A stretch of DNA of 64,000 bases from Ancylostoma caninum (GCA_037903475.1 JBAJFG010000538.1:124001-188000); one strand, 5' to 3'. Shown: positions 38,700 through 49,020, counted from the first letter of the stretch. The notes: a model not told the origin generated them from the sequence alone. Program-made: numbers and translations.

Positions 38700-39820
38700 T
38701 GCAAAATAGTGAGAATTTTTTTTTAAAATTTTATTGTATTGCACGTTACTTTTTTTACTTTTATTGCAAATAATTGAGCGGCAAGATACTTATGCATTTA
38801 GATAGATCGAACTATAAAAATGCGGTGGTCTCTCTACTCTCTTTTTTCGAGTAAAGTAGAGGTGAAAATGGAGTTGGGGAGTCCCCCCATAATTGGTCGT
38901 AGGCTTCATTCTGACGGCCTTAGTCTAAGCCCACAGAATCCCTGAAATCCACTCATCTTTCCATTAGATCCGGAAATTTAGCGTTATGGCGACGTAAAAG
39001 TACTTAATCGTAGTTTCATTATCAACTCTTACTGGATCTTCGAATCGCCCACTTCAGTGAGAAATATCACGTTTGTACTCACCGCTTGCTAGAGATTAAG
39101 GTAGAAATTCCTGAGTTATCGCTGTGAGTATGTAGAGATGGCAGCTGCGACACAAAGGAGGAGGGGAGAAGAGGGAGAGGGCATCCTTTCGAAATTCGTG
39201 GATAAATTTTCAAAATCACAAGTGATTAATAATACTAGTAACATGGGGATACAATAGACAGAAAAACTGTTGACAAAATGGAAAACATGAACAGCAGTAT
39301 TCATGTCTCGACTAACAACATGGAGTAGCTACGGAAACTGTAATTGTCAGAAATTTTATCGAAGTTTCTGATTTCTATGAAGCTTTCCGTGTTTTAGTGC
39401 GATTAGGAGGGCAAAATCAAACTCAGAGCTAACACTTACTGCATGTCTGTTTATTAAAGCGCATTAACTCTTGAATTCTAATGCACCATGTTTTTTGGTG
39501 CGGTGAATAAATATGTCAATAGATAGACTCAAAACTTTCGATTTTCGCAGGTTTCAAGTTGTAGAAGAAATATGAAAAGGCGGTTTTCTCTCGGTCAGTA
39601 CTGTTTTTGGAAAAATTCAAGTTAATGCAACTACCGGAAATGCGTTTTTACCGGTGACCTCAAGGCAAGCTATCAACGAATTTTCCAAGGAAACCTAGAT
39701 TGAGCCGTGCCAGGTCCTGCAGACGACACCTAATGGGAAACTAGGAAACGCTTCATGAGCAGAGTAGATACGTACACGCTACAAGCGGTATGGTGATTTT
39801 TTGCCCCTTTCGTTTCTTTC
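38700..39820. other. Stretch without a convincing gene
   Basis: AT-rich sequence with no joinable exons; this could be intron or intergenic DNA upstream of the candidate exons at 39829-40246. Confidence 0.3.
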
Positions 39821-39828
39821 GGCTTCAG

Positions 39829-40246
39829 GACAAGTGATGCTCTCAGAAGTCATGAAAAGTCATTGCGAGCTCGGAACGATGAGATAAATGAGCTCCGTGG
39901 AATAGCAGAGTAGCAGTTTCTCGCGGAAACAACTAGCGAATGCAGGCGAACGGCATGCATGACAGAGGAGACAGGCAAGGCGTGAGCGACAGGGAATTCC
40001 TGGAGGGATTGACAATTTGTGGCCAACGCAAACAACAGGAATAACGTCGCCAAAGCCACAGCGAGAGTTTGGGCCGGCGAAAAATCCACGCGCGGAGCTG
40101 TTCCACGAGCTGTCACATCAGTTATGACAAACGCACGCACTCTTTACATGCACTTTTCTTTTACAGCCAAAACATCCGATGAGATCCATGCTCTACGAGA
40201 AGTGATAAACGAAGCTTTAGTGGTCAACAGATTCAACTTCATGAAA
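39829..40246 (+). CDS. Candidate host exons of an unidentified gene
   Basis: The better exon is 40167-40246: it follows CTTTTCTTTTACAG, reads 26 codons including TSDEIHALREVINEALVVNR, and ends in ATGAAA before GTGAGC. A possible earlier exon is 39829-39909 (after TTCGGCTTCAG), which reads SDALRSHEKSLRARNDEINE, a charged helical sequence like a coiled coil, but its donor is weak. I could not join them in phase, and an exon between them may be missing. Family unknown. Confidence 0.38.
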
Positions 40247-40742
40247 GTGAGCAAGTAAGAAAAGATTGGAACACAGAGCAAGTTGCGATCTTTCTCTCCC
40301 CATAGTCTTGCTTTGAATGAGCCAGCAAGCGTGCACGAATTCGTCCGTTATTCCAACTCTTCTCACAAATGGTAGAAACTAAAAAAGCATCAGGACCAGC
40401 TATGGTGAAAAAATCCAAAAAAATCCGTGTGTCGCTCAAAGCTGTGTGGGGATAGCAAAATAACAACAATTTATTTATACCAGTCTGACCGCCGGACCTA
40501 AAGACTTCTCCCAATGCTTGCTCCGCTGGCATTAACAAACAAACACACCAATATAACTTGACGCCGTACCAATACTTCCGATGAAAAATCAACGGAAAAT
40601 GTACCATCGCACTGCTTTAACATGCTGCCTTTCCTCTACCCTAAAGGCTGCAGAGCAGTACCCTCCCGTCTTGATGCAGCTGCAGCTTTCCGTTGATTGA
40701 AACAATCATCATGACTTATAATAACGGGCTTACTTTGTGTGT

Positions 40743-40854
<112 letters not shown>

Positions 40855-40918
40855 ACGAAATTCGAGGGCGTGGCTTATTGTTAGATTGATGCCGACCACT
40901 CCACCGTTACATGAACGG

Positions 40919-41330
40919 TGCGCCGGCGCCCAAAGTGGGGAAGACGGGTCCACTGCTGTGATAAGGGTGCGCCGGCGCCAAAAGTGGGAGGAGACGGGTC
41001 CACTGCTGTGATAAGGGTGCGTCGGCGCCCAAAGTGGCGGGAGACGGGTCCACTGCTGTGATGAGGGTGAGCCGACGCCAAAAGTGGGAGGAGACGGGTC
41101 CACTGCTGTGATAAGGGTGCGTCGGCGCCCAAAGTGGCGGGAGACGGGTCCACTGCTGTGATAAGGGTGCGCCGGCGCCCAAAGTGGCGGGAGACGGTTC
41201 CACTGCTGTGATAAGGGTGCACCGGCGCCCAAAGTGGGGGGAGACGGGTTCACTGCTTTGATAAGAGTGCGCCGGCGGCCAAGAGTGGGGAAACGTCTGG
41301 AGTTGTGACCAGCCGTACCATAAGGGTGCG
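40919..41330. repeat. Minisatellite, 50-bp unit
   Basis: The word GTGCGCCGGCGCC recurs every 50 bp (unit starts near 40921, 40970, 41020, 41070, 41120, 41170, 41220, 41270), about eight copies. Each unit carries CAAAGTGG, GAGACGGGTCCACTGCTGTG and ATAAGG. The unit resembles the 59-bp unit at 42895-43380. Long frames on the minus strand result from the repeat. Confidence 0.93.
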
Positions 41331-41709
41331 CTGGCATCCAAAAGTGGCAGAGCGCATGAAAATGTAGCTACCGACGGAGGAGGGGTGCGCCGGTGTCCAC
41401 TACAGAGAAGACGTTATGAGTTGGGTTCATCTTTGCTCGATCTGTTTCCCTGGCGTCTAACATCAATCGTAAAAACTAAACGTCAGAGCTAAGTAGTGAG
41501 TAGCATGCAATCCGCGTGATTCCTTCCACCTCACATCCCCTTCCGCGCTCTTCTTTCATTTGTTCACGAAACCACCGCACCCTCCACTTTTATACATAGA
41601 AACTGACTCTTATCGCTTGACCAGCTATAATAAGCAAAGAATGATAGAGCATTTCTTGCGGTCATTCCAGGTTGAACCGGTTATACATATGTTTTAATAT
41701 CGAGCTGTC

Positions 41710-42321
41710 GTGAAGCCTCATATGGTGGTATCTTCTTTATCAGTGTTCGATGAGGGCGGCTACAACAGAGGGGAAATGACTACCTGGAGACCGTATTCGG
41801 CTCCAGATGGGATCGCACTGGTACTGCCGTACCTCAACGAACACCTTGTGAAACGTATCAACGCCATAGTGAAGAGGTCACGGCTCCCAGTACGCCTGGT
41901 ATTCAAACCCCCGCCCACCCTCAAAGAAATACTGACATCGTCACGATTGTATGAGAACGGATGCGAAGAAGAGGGGTGCCGCTATTGCACCGACCAGAAG
42001 ATCTGTCACTTGCGCGGCACGGCGTATCTGATAAAGTGTAGAGGATGCGGTCAGCGATACATTGGAGAAAGCGGAAGACCACTGAGAAAGCGCTTGGATG
42101 AACATCGTCGAGCACTCGCCCACCCACAAGCCTACCCTAACAACAGTTTTTCCCGGCACCGTACGACGGTACACACCCGTGATTCTGCCCCAGGATTTGA
42201 AGTCGTTGTGCTGCACCGTCACCTCGAGGACCTCCTTCATAGGAAGATCATGGAGGCTCGGGAAATCAAACGGTATCAGCCCCGGAGATTAACAATAAGG
42301 AAGAGCTTGTTGAGGCGTTAA
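41710..42321 (+). CDS. Penelope-like element GIY-YIG endonuclease, RT missing
   Basis: This 203-residue frame matches the C-terminal part of Penelope-like retroelement proteins. Residues about 45-82 are the linker after the RT (VRLVFKPPPTLKEILTSSRL). Cys residues near 85, 90, 93 and 99 form the zinc-finger-like cluster typical of these endonucleases. TAYLIKC (about 104-110) with RYIGES (117-121) is the GIY-YIG pair, RPLRKRLDEHRR (123-134) holds the Arg/His block, and a Glu lies in MEAREIKRYQP (about 181-191). The enzyme nicks target DNA for retrotransposition. The RT domain that should precede it is absent: the upstream 400 bp are minisatellite and unique sequence. The first 20 residues come from an inverted repeat (41729-41757), so the true start is unclear. 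Confidence 0.8.
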   Translation: MKPHMVVSSLSVFDEGGYNRGEMTTWRPYSAPDGIALVLPYLNEHLVKRINAIVKRSRLPVRLVFKPPPTLKEILTSSRLYENGCEEEGCRYCTDQKICHLRGTAYLIKCRGCGQRYIGESGRPLRKRLDEHRRALAHPQAYPNNSFSRHRTTVHTRDSAPGFEVVVLHRHLEDLLHRKIMEAREIKRYQPRRLTIRKSLLRR

Positions 42322-42894
42322 AATTAATTGCTTGACAACATCCGCTTTAACATCTCAGAAGTAGCAGTAGTGTTTCGTATAAGAGCCATTCCTCTAGATA
42401 ATATCAGATATGGTAGTCATTAGTTGTACGTTCACATCTGCTCCTCTTCACCTCTTACTCGGTTGGTCATGCATATAACAGTTGTTAACATGTGTTGCAT
42501 TGCATATTGTATCTTACTTCTTATTAATTGGCAGTTCATGTGTGTGTGTGTGTGTGTGTGCGTGTGTGCACGAGAACCAGCCATCAAAAATGGAAAATAC
42601 CTACACCATCGTGTTCAGCGCGTCGAATTATGTACGAAAATGTGGTAAATTTTGTTTTTTACCTTGATTTACAGGAGTTACGGGCCACTTTTGTCATGTT
42701 CAGACATGTTAATGGCCAACAGTTGTTATGATCACGGTCGGAATGAATGAGATACGCTTTTGATTACAGGACCGTATAAAAGGAAAGAGAAGGGTAGGAC
42801 ACCTCTATAACGAAGAGGAGGAACCAGGCGAACGAGGGATGACACGGATGAGGGTTACGCCTTAGTGAAGTGTTAGAGGTGGGCTGACGGTGTG

Positions 42895-43380
42895 ATAAGG
42901 ATGCTCCGGCGTCCAAAAGTGGAGAAACGCCTCGACTTGGGTCCAACGGTGTGATATGGGTGCGCCGGCGTCCAAAAGTGGGAAAACGCCTAGAGTCGGG
43001 TCCAACGGGATGATATGGGTGCGCCGGCGTTCAAAAGCGGAGAAACGCCCGGAGTCAGGTTCAACGGTGTGATGAGGGTGTGCCGGCGTCCAAAAGTGGA
43101 AAAACGACTGGAGTCGGGTCCAACGGTGTGATAAGGGTGCGCCGGCGTCCAAAAGTGGGAAAACCCCTGGAGTCGGGTCCAACGGGATGATATGGGTGCG
43201 CCGGCGCTCAAAAGCGGAGAAACGCCTGGAGTCGGGTCCAACGGTGTGATAAGGGAGCTCCGGCGTCCAAAAGTGGAAAAACGCCTGAAGTCGGGTCCAA
43301 CGGTGTGATAAGGGTATACAGGGGTTCCAAATTGGAGGAACCTCTGAAGACAGGTCCCAACGGTGATAAGGGTGCACCGT
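42895..43380. repeat. Minisatellite, 59-bp unit
   Basis: GCCGGCGTCCAAAAGTGG recurs every 59 bp (near 42904, 42963, 43022, 43081, 43140, 43199, 43258, 43317), about eight copies, each with GGAGTCGGGTCCAACGGTGT and ATAAGG. It is a longer relative of the 50-bp unit at 40919-41330. Minus-strand frames across it are artefacts. Confidence 0.93.
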
Positions 43381-43664
43381 TGTTCAGGTCCAATCCCAGT
43401 TTGCAATTACTCGGTCAATTTTTAATATTTACGTTCACCACAGCGAACCGAAATGTTTTACCACAAATTATTGGAAAGGAGCTGTCCATAGTGGGTCAGT
43501 GGTACCATGAACTGCGGTAAAGAATATTCTCTGTGGATAGTGTTTGTTCATCCTCCTGCACAAATCATATCTGAGGGCAATGAAAATATGCGAGCGAAGC
43601 GAGCACGAAAAGAAGCCCGAGAGTCCGGCAGTAGCCGGACGATCAGGCTGGTATGTATTAAGGT

Positions 43665-43689
43665 CTGACGAAGGCGCTAAGCGCCGAAA
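43665..43689 (+). ncRNA. Hammerhead-ribozyme-like core
   Basis: CTGACGA (43665-43671) is followed by a GGCGC-TAA-GCGCC hairpin and GAAA (43686-43689). This is the hammerhead core CUGANGA, stem II, GAAA, although one extra A (43672) precedes stem II. Penelope-like elements are known to carry hammerhead motifs in their terminal repeats, which fits the context. I could not draw convincing stems I and III, so this copy may be inactive or act as a dimer. Confidence 0.5.
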
Positions 43690-44064
43690 GCTTACTCGAA
43701 TAAAATACTAACGCAGAAGCCCTCATCGAACACTGATAAAGAAGATACCGGTTATACATAGTTAAAGAAGGCTATTTCAGTTGAGCAAAAGATAAAATTG
43801 CCCCGAGGAACGCGGTTAATCCTTTTTGATATGTGCAGTTTCACATGAGAGAAAGCAATGGAAAGGATGTGGCGTGATTGCAAGAACATTGCGTAGCTGT
43901 GACACTAATAGAATGAGAAGGGATAAAACAATGCGAGCAAGCACTAGGAAAAGTCTGGAAGTCCGGCGTTAGCCGGACGGCCAGACTGGTAGGAGAATAA
44001 TTATGACCGATTTGCTGTGGAATAATGGCAGAGAATGGTTGCAAGTTCTTGTTGTTATGATAGC

Positions 44065-44225
44065 AGTGTGATAAGGGTGCGCTGGCGTCCAAAGGTGGGG
44101 AAACGTCAGGAGTCGGATCCAAAGTCGGGTCCAACGGTGTGATGAGAGTGCACAGGCGTCCAAAAATGGTAAAACACCTGGAGTCGAGTGCAATAGTGTG
44201 ATAAGGGTGTGCCGGCTTCCACACG
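44065..44225. repeat. Minisatellite fragment, 59-bp type
   Basis: About three diverged units with GTGATAAGGGTGCGCTGGCG and GGAGTCGGATCCAA wording, in the same orientation as 42895-43380. Another single unit lies near 44925-44985. Confidence 0.75.
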
Positions 44226-45029
44226 TAGTAGGAATTCGCTTGGCGGATCCACTTCTGCATAAAGGGTACGCTTACCCTGTTTCGGCAGACTCTCCTACCC
44301 TAACCACCTTAGATATACATTGTTTTCTTTCGTATGCGTGTTCTCTTCCCATTCCGTTTGTGTCTGAATGAACCACTGCTTCCTTTCCCTTTATATACAC
44401 CGGTGGACCCTTATCACTTGAATTACCACAACAACCAATTGAGCCTAAATCATTTTAGGATAACATTTGCACTGAATTGGTTACACTCAATCCCTCACGG
44501 CCACTAACTTCGCTCATATGGGAGAACATAACTTTGTTCATATGAGGGAAAGCTACCATCCATGGGATAAAGGGCTTCTCAAGAGAGTGATAGAACCGCG
44601 TGGAAGGATACAGATTTTATCAATCCATTTACACTTTTGTGTTTGCTTTCAACATGCAGTATGCAAGCGAAGCGAGCATCAGTAGAAGTCTGGAAGTCCG
44701 GCGTTAGCCGGACGGCCAGACTGGTACATTATACACCTGTTATACAGTGCCATCCTTTGACACTTACCAATATTGCGCTCTGATAGGGCCTTAATGTATA
44801 GGAGAACACGTCGTGTACTGTTTTCACGTTTAATTAGGTCAAGCGCACTTCTCCAACAACGGTGAGTTCCATTGACAGATTGGTGTCTATGAAACAACTT
44901 TGACTACATCGTGCAATTTCGGATAGAGGTGTGCCGGGGTCCAGAAGTGGGACTCGCCGACTGATGGCTCCAACGGTGTGATAAGAGGATATTATATGAT
45001 ACTCCCGCCTATTGACGCTTTTAGACTGT

Positions 45030-45172
45030 GGGGCGTCGGCGCACCTTTATCACAGCGGTGGATCCGTCTCCCCCCCCCCCCTTCTGGGCGCCGGCGCACT
45101 CCTATCACAGCAATGGACCCGTCTCCCCCCATTTCTGGGCGCCGGCGCACCTTTATCACAGCAATGAAGCCG
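45030..45172. repeat. Minisatellite fragment, 50-bp type, inverted
   Basis: Three units reading GGCGCCGGCGCAC…TATCACAGCAATGGACCCGTC are the reverse complement of the 50-bp unit at 40919-41330. The array family therefore occurs in both orientations within 4 kb. Confidence 0.8.
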
Positions 45173-45257
45173 CAGTGAGTCTTCAAAAAACCTAGAAATT
45201 ATGAATAGAATAGGACAACCGCCCTACTATGCCTTCAAAAGGGACGAAGGAATTTCG

Positions 45258-45267
45258 TGACACACAG

Positions 45268-45306
<39 letters not shown>

Positions 45307-45535
45307 CACACACACACACGTGTGTCTCTGTATGTATGTATGTATGTATGTATGTATGTATGTATGTATGTATGTATGTATGTATGTATGTATGTATGTA
45401 TGTATGTATGTATGTATGTATGTATGTATGTATGTATGTATGTATGTATGTGTGTATGGGAGTGTATGTGTGTATGGGTGTACGGGTGTATGTGTGAATG
45501 GATGTATGTGTGTATGGGTGTGCTTGTTGTGTGTA
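45258..45535. repeat. Compound microsatellite GACA, CA, TATG
   Basis: A (GACA)n run to about 45306, a short (CA)n to 45319 and about 30 TATG units at 45330-45451 are followed by TGTATGGG-type degenerate units. Frames across it are artefacts. Confidence 0.95.
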
Positions 45536-45545
45536 TGACCAAATC

Positions 45546-45598
45546 ATTTATCAACAGCTCCTTCTCCCTTGATTAGGGAGAAGGAGCTGTTGATAAAT
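45546..45598. repeat. Perfect hairpin, 24-bp arms, 5-nt loop
   Basis: The arm ATTTATCAACAGCTCCTTCT (continuing CCCT) at 45546-45569 is perfectly complemented at 45575-45598, with TGATT between. It directly follows the TATG microsatellite. There is no gene nearby for which it would be a terminator. Confidence 0.9.
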
Positions 45599-45648
45599 AA
45601 TGTTTGTAGCGGGATCTCTACGCCATCTTCCGTTCTTCATAAATTTAA

Positions 45649-45885
45649 AGGGCAATTTATACTGGATGCGTGCGACTGACGCGCGTGCGTCTATATGATG
45701 AAGAATAGAGCCCAGTCGCATCGCAGTCGCAGCTCAGACGCACGCATCTACGGCGTCGCGGCAGCCGCGCGTTCTTTTCATTGAGGACGTACATGCCGCG
45801 CTGACCGGTCTTCATGAAAATTCCCTTGCAAATGGATGCGTGCGACTGATGCGCGACTGACGCACGCAGCTGGTATAAATTGCCC
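45649..45885. mobile_element. TTAA-type MITE with GGGCAATTTATAC ends
   Basis: Ends AGGGCAATTTATAC and GTATAAATTGCCC are flanked by TTAA at 45645-45648 and 45886-45889. The subterminal parts (GGATGCGTGCGACTGA…) are also inverted. TTAA duplications are typical of the piggyBac group, so this is probably a piggyBac-type MITE. No ORF. Confidence 0.65.
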
Positions 45886-46353
45886 TTAAAGGCAGTGTCT
45901 CAACTCATCTTGGGTGCCGAGATATTCACAGATTCAGGTCCAGCTCGGAGCGCTGATTCCAATGATGTGCTTGATGTCAGAAAACACCTTCAAAAACCCC
46001 TACTTTTAAGGCAAAATTGGATACAGGAGCGGACGAGTTTTCTTGCTACGTAGCTAGCAAAAGCGGAGCTGAGAAGCTGAGATTGCACCTTAAAATGGAC
46101 TTCTCAGCAGCAGCTATTATCAAACAAACAAACGTTTCCGTGTTGAAAAACCATGCCGCACCCTTAGCATGCTCTTGCTGCGGAATGAACTCTCTCGTCC
46201 ACTGGCCGAGAATTTCGAAATTCTCGGCCAAAGAAACCCGTAACTTATGGGGTTTTCGACGTTTCTAGGAAAAACAAAGTACACCGTTGCGCTCAGCGGC
46301 TCGCATTCTTTCGACTGACGAACTTTGTCCCTGAGGTGAGACACTGCCTTTAA
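45886..46353. mobile_element. Second TTAA-type MITE, abutting the first
   Basis: TTAAAGGCAGTGTCTCA at the left and TGAGACACTGCCTTTAA-like at the right (GTGAGACACTGCCTTTAA) bound 468 bp. The left TTAA is the same one that ends the neighbouring MITE. The termini resemble those of the foldback element at 132-790. Contains a 28-bp palindrome; encodes nothing recognisable. Confidence 0.6.
46203..46230. repeat. Perfect 28-bp palindrome
   Basis: TGGCCGAGAATTTC followed by its reverse complement, inside the second TTAA MITE. Confidence 0.85.
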
Positions 46354-46471
46354 GCCTTTTGTGAAGGATATTGACATAGTACACATATCTTGCATTCATT
46401 TGATTTGATGAGCTATTTACCAGCGAAGCATGTAATTTCTTCGCACATCCCTTCATTCTTCCTTCTCTTAC

Positions 46472-46747
46472 ATCGGTGACGTAAGAATATGAGCAGCTAA
46501 GGAACGGAAGGGATAAGAATTGTTTGCGTGTTGTAGATCCGAAGAGCGTGACATGCAAAACAGAGTCATGGGTGACAAACACAGACATAAAAGAAACTTG
46601 CAACGCAGTAATCCGCTTGGATAAGTGGACAAGGATGGAAGGAGCGAGAAGGTAAAAAATGAGCTGCAACAGAAGAGGTTAAGAACTCACTTGTTGGACA
46701 GAGGGAAGCTGCGCCATCGTGGTAGGAGTGGTAACTGCAAGCACAAC
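46472..46747 (-). CDS. Nematode serpentine chemoreceptor-like exons, partial
   Basis: Two minus-strand exons, 46747-46691 and 46663-46472, are both phase 0 at their borders (AG acceptors; GTGAGT and GTAAGA donors) and join across a 27-bp gap. The joined 83 residues read like TM6-TM7 of a nematode chemoreceptor: TMAQLPSVQQLIFYLLAPSI resembles the …Q…Q…P… TM6 block, followed by VFVTHDSVLHVTLF and TRKQFL, comparable to the HG…N…YR ending of TM7. The 27-bp gap is very short for an intron, so it may be an insertion in a continuous frame or a degraded gene. No further exons were joined; a TTAA MITE lies just downstream. Confidence 0.42.
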
Positions 46748-46991
46748 CTACAATCTCCCACAAGTCAGTGAATCTAATAGGAACATTTTCAGACAACAGG
46801 AGCCTTTTCACATGATGAACCGATGAATGCACAACGTACGTATGAGTTCGGAACTTCAGGAAATCTAAATGCTCTTTCCTGGGAATTCCACTAGAAACCA
46901 ATGCTAGGACTCATAAAAACCTTGTTTTTTAACGCAGAGATTCCACTCCTTCCTGGCCTTAATTGTAGAATCAGTCGATATTACGTTGTTC

Positions 46992-47053
46992 TACTAATCT
47001 AAGGCCTTCGATAGTGCTAGCCATCACAAGCTGATTTCCAAGCTAGAAAGCTC
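46992..47053 (+). pseudogene. Non-LTR reverse transcriptase scrap
   Basis: The plus-strand reading (with one stop) gives SKAFDSASHHKLISKLES, the RT domain block usually written D-(F/Y)-SKAFD-x-VSH. Only about 20 residues are readable; it is an ancient fragment of a LINE-like element. Confidence 0.5.
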
Positions 47054-47570
47054 AAAAAATCAAATGGCTGAAGTCCTACCGATCATCATTCTTCACAAAG
47101 GAGTGTGCCGCAGTTGGGTGTATCTTTACCTCTACTTGTCTTCTAACTCTTACCGCTAGACTCCCAGTTCTCTTAAAAACTCACCTAGAAACTGTAGATG
47201 ATCACAATAACCGAAGTGCAGCGCTTGAAGAAATGTCTTTAGCAGTAATTACAATGATCTCCTGGTCGATGAGTGAGAGTTGCCAGTGAATCTCTCGAAA
47301 ACCGTAGCCTGTTCACTTCGATGGAACGTCTGCAAAATCCTATAGATCAAAGTCAAGTGGGATATGTGGGAGCGTTATGTCGACTGCTTTTTTATCGATG
47401 CTTTGCTGATTTAGGACCAGGATTCTGGATACCCTTTACGCTCTCCTCTTATCAAGATAACAGTGTCATGTTGTGACCACTGAGAAAGTTGAAATTCATG
47501 ACCTCGCAGCTCACCGATGAGCGGTTACTGCTTGTTCGCATGATTCATTCCGACTACGCAGTGAACCCCA

Positions 47571-48120
47571 ATGTTTCTATCAATTTTCGAATCCATTTCT
47601 ATTATCCGTTATCCGTTCTCCGCACCGTTATCTGAGTCGTTGGAAATCTCGCATCCGCTCCTCCCTTGTGCACACAGTGATCGCTCAAATCTACCCTTCT
47701 CAACTACATACAGAAAGTGGCGGACGCAATTCGCCTGCAGCACAGAAACATTGACGATTCTGCTTTACACCATGATAACGCCTGATCTCATGTGGCAATG
47801 TCCATGTTGTCAGAAAATAGCCGAACTAGATTGGGAAGTTCTACCAAACCCTGCTTATTCTCCTGACTTGGCCCCGTCTGATTATCATTTGTTGGGAGCA
47901 CTGAAGCTGCATTCGTGAGGAAGAAATGCGATGATCAGACCAGACCGGAAAGTGAAATATCCCGCTTCTTCGGCTCGCAGCTGCCAGAGTTCATGTCTTG
48001 TGCTTCAGTGAAGTGGTGACCATACCTCCATGAACTTCATTCTGTTGATTGATATCTATTCAAAATAAAATTAACACTCTTTGAGAAACGTATTTGGTGC
48101 AAGACGTTCGGACCAACCTA
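47571..48120 (+). pseudogene. Mariner 3' part with transposase C-terminus
   Basis: The frame ending at 47918 reads AELDWEVLPNPAYSPDLAPS followed by DYH, the last catalytic block of mariner transposase. The right terminal repeat ends at 48120 (TGCAAGACGTTCGGACCAAC, then CTA) before TA. The N-terminal half and left terminus were not found, and the upstream transposase is frameshifted. Confidence 0.75.
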
Positions 48121-48131
48121 ATATATAAATA

Positions 48132-49020
48132 CAGGCTGGTCCAAAATTACGGAGACAAGGGTTTTTCGACTTATCTCGAGTTTTGGCGTTTTGCATCCAA
48201 TCCTTTGCTGTTCATTTGTTTAATCGTACAGCGTCTTGCAAAACATTACCTAACACTATGATTTTTAGGCCGTCAGTCAAGCTTAGTTTTACCACCCAAT
48301 TACATTTTTTGTGTAGGCTTGGCGCGCTTGTTGTCCTAATGTGTAAAATCTTACAAGAGGCACACTAAGCAGTACATGAAAAGTACAAGGTGGAAATAGA
48401 AAAACGTTAAAGTCATTGTGAATGGCCTTCTACCTTGATTATGAGATCCAAGATTTCGTGCGGATACGTCGAAATTCAACGCGGGCTGAGGGTGCTTTTC
48501 AATTCCATTCACCATCATTAAATGTATTATGAGGGAAATACTTCTCAGAACTTTGAGATTGGAAGTTGATGAGCCTGATAAGTTCCAATCCCCATACTAA
48601 GCAGTGAAAAAAGAACCAGAAACAGCCATAAAGTACGTTTTTGCTCTATTTTTGCACTGGAAGTCATGTCCGCTTCCTTGTAAATCTTATTTTCAGCACT
48701 AATTCGAGCAGATTTCTCGCTATGATATTCATTCGAGGACAAAAACTGACTTCACCCTCATAAAAATTTTTTAATCTTTGGTGCAAACGCTTTTGGAAAG
48801 GGCAGATTATCTAGCAAGACTGCACTTCCGCGCCACAGCAGGCGACTAGTTCGAATTTTTCATGTGTTTTCTCGCCGGTGGTAGGAGAAATCGTGAGATG
48901 TGATGGTAGATTTTGTTCATTGTAGAGTGAAAAATGTCGTATTGGAAACAAAATTGCCAACTCGCTTTCCAACGTTAGATATGAACCTTTAGCGTGTCTC
49001 TGTAGTTTTGGACCACCCTT
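48132..49020. mobile_element. Tc1/mariner-type element without transposase
   Basis: CAGGCTGGTCCAAAATTACG at the left and the inverted GTAGTTTTGGACCACCCT at the right, with TA on both sides, bound 889 bp. It starts only 11 bp after the mariner remnant. No transposase frame is readable. Confidence 0.65.

Larger units (their letters stand above)
41729..43747 (+). mobile_element. Truncated Penelope-like element between 29-bp inverted repeats
   Basis: 41729-41757 and 43719-43747 are perfect inverted copies (left arm starts TATCTTCTTTATCAGTG). Outside them, ACCGGTTATACATA occurs in direct orientation near 41678 and 43747. Inside are the endonuclease ORF, a 59-bp minisatellite and a hammerhead-like core. 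Penelope-like elements are known for mixed direct and inverted terminal repeats, so this fits a 5'-truncated copy; exact ends are inferred. Confidence 0.6.
43623..44713. repeat. Three dispersed GTCCGGC hairpin cassettes
   Basis: GTCCGGC-loop-GCCGGAC hairpins lie at 43623-43640 (loop AGTA), 43961-43978 (loop GTTA) and 44696-44713 (loop GTTA). The last two sit inside an outer pair AGTCTGG…CCAGACT followed by GGTA, and are preceded by GCGAGC-type words. They are conserved copies of one structured module, probably part of the Penelope-type element ends. Confidence 0.7.

Noticed and set aside
40919..43380. CRISPR-like regular repeats
   Set aside because: Units are contiguous with no unique spacers and the genome is eukaryotic; they are minisatellites.
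42862..43406. Minus-strand frames of up to 171 residues
   Set aside because: Readings through the 59-bp minisatellite.
45192..45576. Frames rich in Tyr-Ile-His or Cys-Met-Tyr-Val repeats
   Set aside because: Translations of the TATG and GACA microsatellites.
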